The notes beneath the pieces are model-generated. The model searched no databases. It worked only from the letters and a program-made list of their open reading frames with translations, and was not told the DNA's origin. The position numbers and the translations under genes are program-made. A DNA stretch of 64,000 bases, from contig JAFMOC010000007.1 of NCBI GenBank assembly GCA_019802505.1, forward strand, positions 9,660,001-9,724,000, written 5' to 3'. Shown one piece after another: positions 60,988 to 64,000 of this stretch; positions within the stretch are counted from its first letter, which is position 1; each line of letters begins with the position of its first letter. This stretch comes from Corydoras sp. C115 (Eukaryota > Chordata > Actinopteri > Siluriformes > Callichthyidae).

Positions 60988-62802
60988 ACAGGTTTTGCAC
61001 TTTCCTGATCTGCATGAGCAAACTTAATAACTGATAAAGCCTGCATCATGTGTTTCATATAGTCAGTCAGATTTCACTGTTATCTTTGTGCTGACCAGTG
61101 TTTATTCTGGATACTGTGGTGTTTCTACGTACATTCTGATTTTCTGCAATTACATACAAAAATTTACATTATATATGTACTTCAAGTGTGGTCTTATGTT
61201 TTAGCAGTGATATTACTGTTATACAGTGATATTCTTACTCGGACTGAAGACACTGAGCACTTTGTAGAGCAAAATGTAATTTATTAAATTAGGTTATTTT
61301 TTTTTCTTTTGCAGAACAACACCAGGCTTTAGTTAGTCCAATGGGTAGTCTGATGTTTTTACAGATTTACACAGCTCTCATTTGGGAAAAAAAGTCTCCT
61401 TAATGTTCTGTAATGGACTGACTCCGTGAATTGGGTATATTGCAGATAACCAAATATGTTTATTATATACTCTGAAAAAAAATTCGACCATGAATGCAGT
61501 TTTTCTTTGCATGTGAGATGTGGGAACCTAAATTGCTAAAGATTTTTAGGGACCAGGGTCTGATTATCAATGTCTTTTTCAAAAGATTTTTTTAAATTAA
61601 TGCACTACCATGTTATTGTTTGGAATTAAACAAAAATATTTATTATTGAGGTGACGACAAATTGAAAGTAATTAGAAATCAATGTGTTAGCATTGACCTA
61701 TAATATTCTTTATTCCAAAGACTTTTTATGTGCACAAAATCTTTACGTGCATCATAAAATCCACAATGTGTAGCCTTTGAATACATCAGGGTGCACTATA
61801 TAAAGTCATTCAGCCAATATCTTTTTTTTTTTTTTTAAGAAATATGACTAACATGTAGAGGTTTTTTTTTGACCTTCTGATAATGCAGTACAGTTTAATG
61901 GGATTTGGGTTTGCCGATGAATAAAAAAAAAATCATTTGCAATATGAATTATATTTTGACATTTAAAAATCAATGTATTTAATGCCTGCAAACAATGACT
62001 ATGGGTTTATTGTCTAATGACAATTTCTGAGTGATTCCAAATGTCTTAATCCTAAACTAAACCAATCACGTCTCTGAAATACCTTCCCACTCTACATTGA
62101 AATGAATCAGATCCTTATCAGATAGTAACATTATTTATTGTGCTTTTTACAGCATAATAAATGTCTTGCATTTTTTAGTGCATTAAAAACCCTGATCTAG
62201 TTCAAGTGCATTGTGTTTATTGAAGAACCACAGCAGTAGATTTTACAACACTGTACATTAATTAATTAATTACTTTTACACTAAAACATTCTGAAATGGT
62301 GACAATCTGTACAGTTCATTGTGTCTTGTTCACTGAACATACCAAAGCCTCAGTGTTTTATTTTTGTTTGTTAGTTTTTGCCTTGTACATGTAATCAAAT
62401 GTACAATGTACAAATGTATATGTAATCATGTGAAAAGAATTCAGACAATACAGTTTACATTGTCGGTTAGATAGGATGTTTCTAAGTCAGTATTTTGATA
62501 TGGTATAAATTACATTCATTGTTATTTTGTGTTTTTTTTTTTGTTTTTTTTTTTTGATCGTGATTAAAAGATAAAATATGGAATCTAAATTTTGCTGTTA
62601 ATGCCTCTTTACTTGTAGAGACTGTGTTTTTGTACTTTGGAAAACTTTTTTTCTATACAGTAGACATAGTTTCAAAAGCTGGTAAACATTATATTTTGTA
62701 CCTCTGGAAACAATATGAACAAACCACAAAAAAATAAACTTTTCAAAACACTTGGCTTTGTCACTATGTGTCACTTTTCTCTACATTTCCCAGTTAAATA
62801 AA
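60988..62802 (+). other. atp10d: atp10d 3' UTR (putative) with poly(A) signals
   Basis: About 1.8 kb of AT-rich sequence with no recognised mobile element, which is unusual for this window and fits a retained 3' UTR. Candidate AATAAA signals are at 62733-62738 and 62797-62802, and an earlier one is at about 61920. The true end cannot be chosen from sequence alone. Confidence 0.45.
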
Positions 62803-63207
62803 GGTTTAAGAGAATGTACCATTATTGGTAATATTAGTAGTTCTGTTATTGTTGAATTTAACTCCTGCTAATGTACTACAATAAAAAATAAAAAAAACAT
62901 CATATGGAGGTACTGGAGTTAAATACTCTGGACATGTCACCAGTTCATCACAGGACAGAAACACAAATGTGTTTATTCCTAATAGCAATTTAATAATCCT
63001 GCTCCAATTCACCTGACTTCGGACTAGAAAACCCACTAGGGCAGGACCTGGGCACTCATCCAGTTTAAAAAGCACCTTCCTTAATGTGATGTCAAGAGAC
63101 CAAACTGCCCTCAAAACTTTTGATTTCTGTTCTTATTTATTACCATGTAACTTACTGTAGTTGCCTTTCATCTAAAATCTGCCAGTAATGAACTGCTTAA
63201 ATGCAAT

Positions 63208-63462
63208 CCAGGCGATAACATTTCGAGCACTGTGTTAAATCACCTTGAACAGAGCACCATTGCTTGGCACATTCACTCCCACACTAATGGGGTAATTTAA
63301 AACAACCCATACACCTTGAATCCATGTTTTTGTTCAGTGGGAGGAAACCATAGGACCATGAGAAAATCCACGCAGCCACGTGAAAACATGGAAACTCCAC
63401 TGAGATAATCCCAATCAATAGCATGAGGCAAACATGCTAACCACTATACCATTGTCTGCCCT
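63208..63462 (-). mobile_element. Old diverged SINE copy
   Basis: 'tgaatccatgtttttg', 'gtgggaggaaacca', 'catggaaactccac' and 'catgctaaccactataccat' follow the reverse-strand order of the SINE with heavy divergence. Confidence 0.7.
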
Positions 63463-63775
63463 TAATTGAAATTGAATGCAGTATGAGGCAAAAATTATGT
63501 TGACACTCATTAACTTGATAGACAGCATAAAACACTTGCGGTTTGGAACACTTGTTATTGATCCAATTGTTCCACTGTGAGGAATCAGTTAGTGTAAATA
63601 TTTTTGTGCCACTTTTGTTGCCAGTTTGGTGAATGAACATTTAGAAGGTGTTCTACAAATGTTGAGTTTGTCTTTACAATTCACCTTCTCCTACAGGTGT
63701 TTACTCTGGATCTGGCTTTCTACAAAGAACTTCAGTTAAGATGAAAATTTCCCCCCTTTGTTATTTTATTTATTT

Positions 63776-63818
63776 ACTTTAAACTATTATTTTATTTATT
63801 TATTTATTTATTTATTAT
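63776..63818. repeat. (TTAT)n microsatellite
   Basis: About ten TTAT units adjoining the chimeric SINE. Confidence 0.92.
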
Positions 63819-63819
63819 A

Positions 63820-64000
63820 TTCTGCCCAGCGATAGGTTGGCGGGCTGTCCTGGGTATATCTGCCCAGCACCTGAAACGTTCTCTCCTGGATGAGCATGGG
63901 GAACCCCACCGCGACACATTCACTCACACAGACACACTCTTTATGGGGCAAATTGGAGAATTCAATTGACTTGATCCATGTTTTTGTGAAGAAACCGGAG
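63820..64000. mobile_element. Chimeric head-to-head SINE, cut by window end
   Basis: 63825-63916 is the 3' half of the SINE in plus orientation (gcccagcgataggttgg to aaccccaccgcgac). From 63917 the sequence switches to the middle of the SINE in minus orientation (cattcactcacacagacaca to gaaaccggag) and runs off the edge. Confidence 0.85.

Overview
The window is nuclear DNA of a ray-finned fish. It shows spliced vertebrate genes with GT-AG introns, AT-rich introns, tRNA-derived SINEs, several Tc1/mariner families and L2/RTE-type non-LTR remnants. The SINE and Tc1 mix resembles that of otophysan teleosts (catfish, characin and related groups), but I cannot name the species.

Three genes are present, in the order and orientation of human chromosome 4p12 (GABRB1 +, COMMD8 -, ATP10D +). 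(1) gabrb1: the last six coding exons (2796-13826, +) of a GABA-A receptor beta subunit, from the extracellular domain to the C-terminus; exons 1-3 lie left of the window. (2) commd8: all five coding exons (29767 down to 26828, -), predicted 176 aa. (3) atp10d: a complete class V P4-ATPase (lipid flippase) with 22 coding exons (35369-60987, +), predicted 1305 aa, plus an upstream non-coding exon ending at 32818. All exon phases in the three models are mutually compatible.

Layout: 1-2795 holds a (GT)n tract and two decayed retroelement stretches. 2796-13826 is gabrb1, whose introns carry a MITE, two SINEs, a solo LTR and a dead Tc1 copy. 13827-26827 is a repeat-rich intergenic stretch (three more Tc1 families, an L2-like 3' end, several SINEs). 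26828-29767 is commd8. 29768-32570 is intergenic and SINE-rich. 32571-about 62800 is atp10d with its UTRs. 62800-64000 holds old SINE pieces and, at the edge, a head-to-head SINE chimera.

The three genes do not form a pathway; their linkage is an ancient synteny block. GABRB-ATP10 linkage recurs at the GABRB3/ATP10A and GABRB2/ATP10B loci. The most interesting observations are: an Asn at the M2 15' position of a subunit that synteny calls beta1 (mammalian beta1 has Ser there, which governs drug sensitivity); a roughly 250-bp inverted duplication bracketing the first two exons of atp10d; a clean solo LTR with matching target-site duplications; a Tc1 transposase that is nearly intact but frameshifted at its C-terminus; and a splice-spanning uORF in atp10d. 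I found no evidence of an undescribed biological system.
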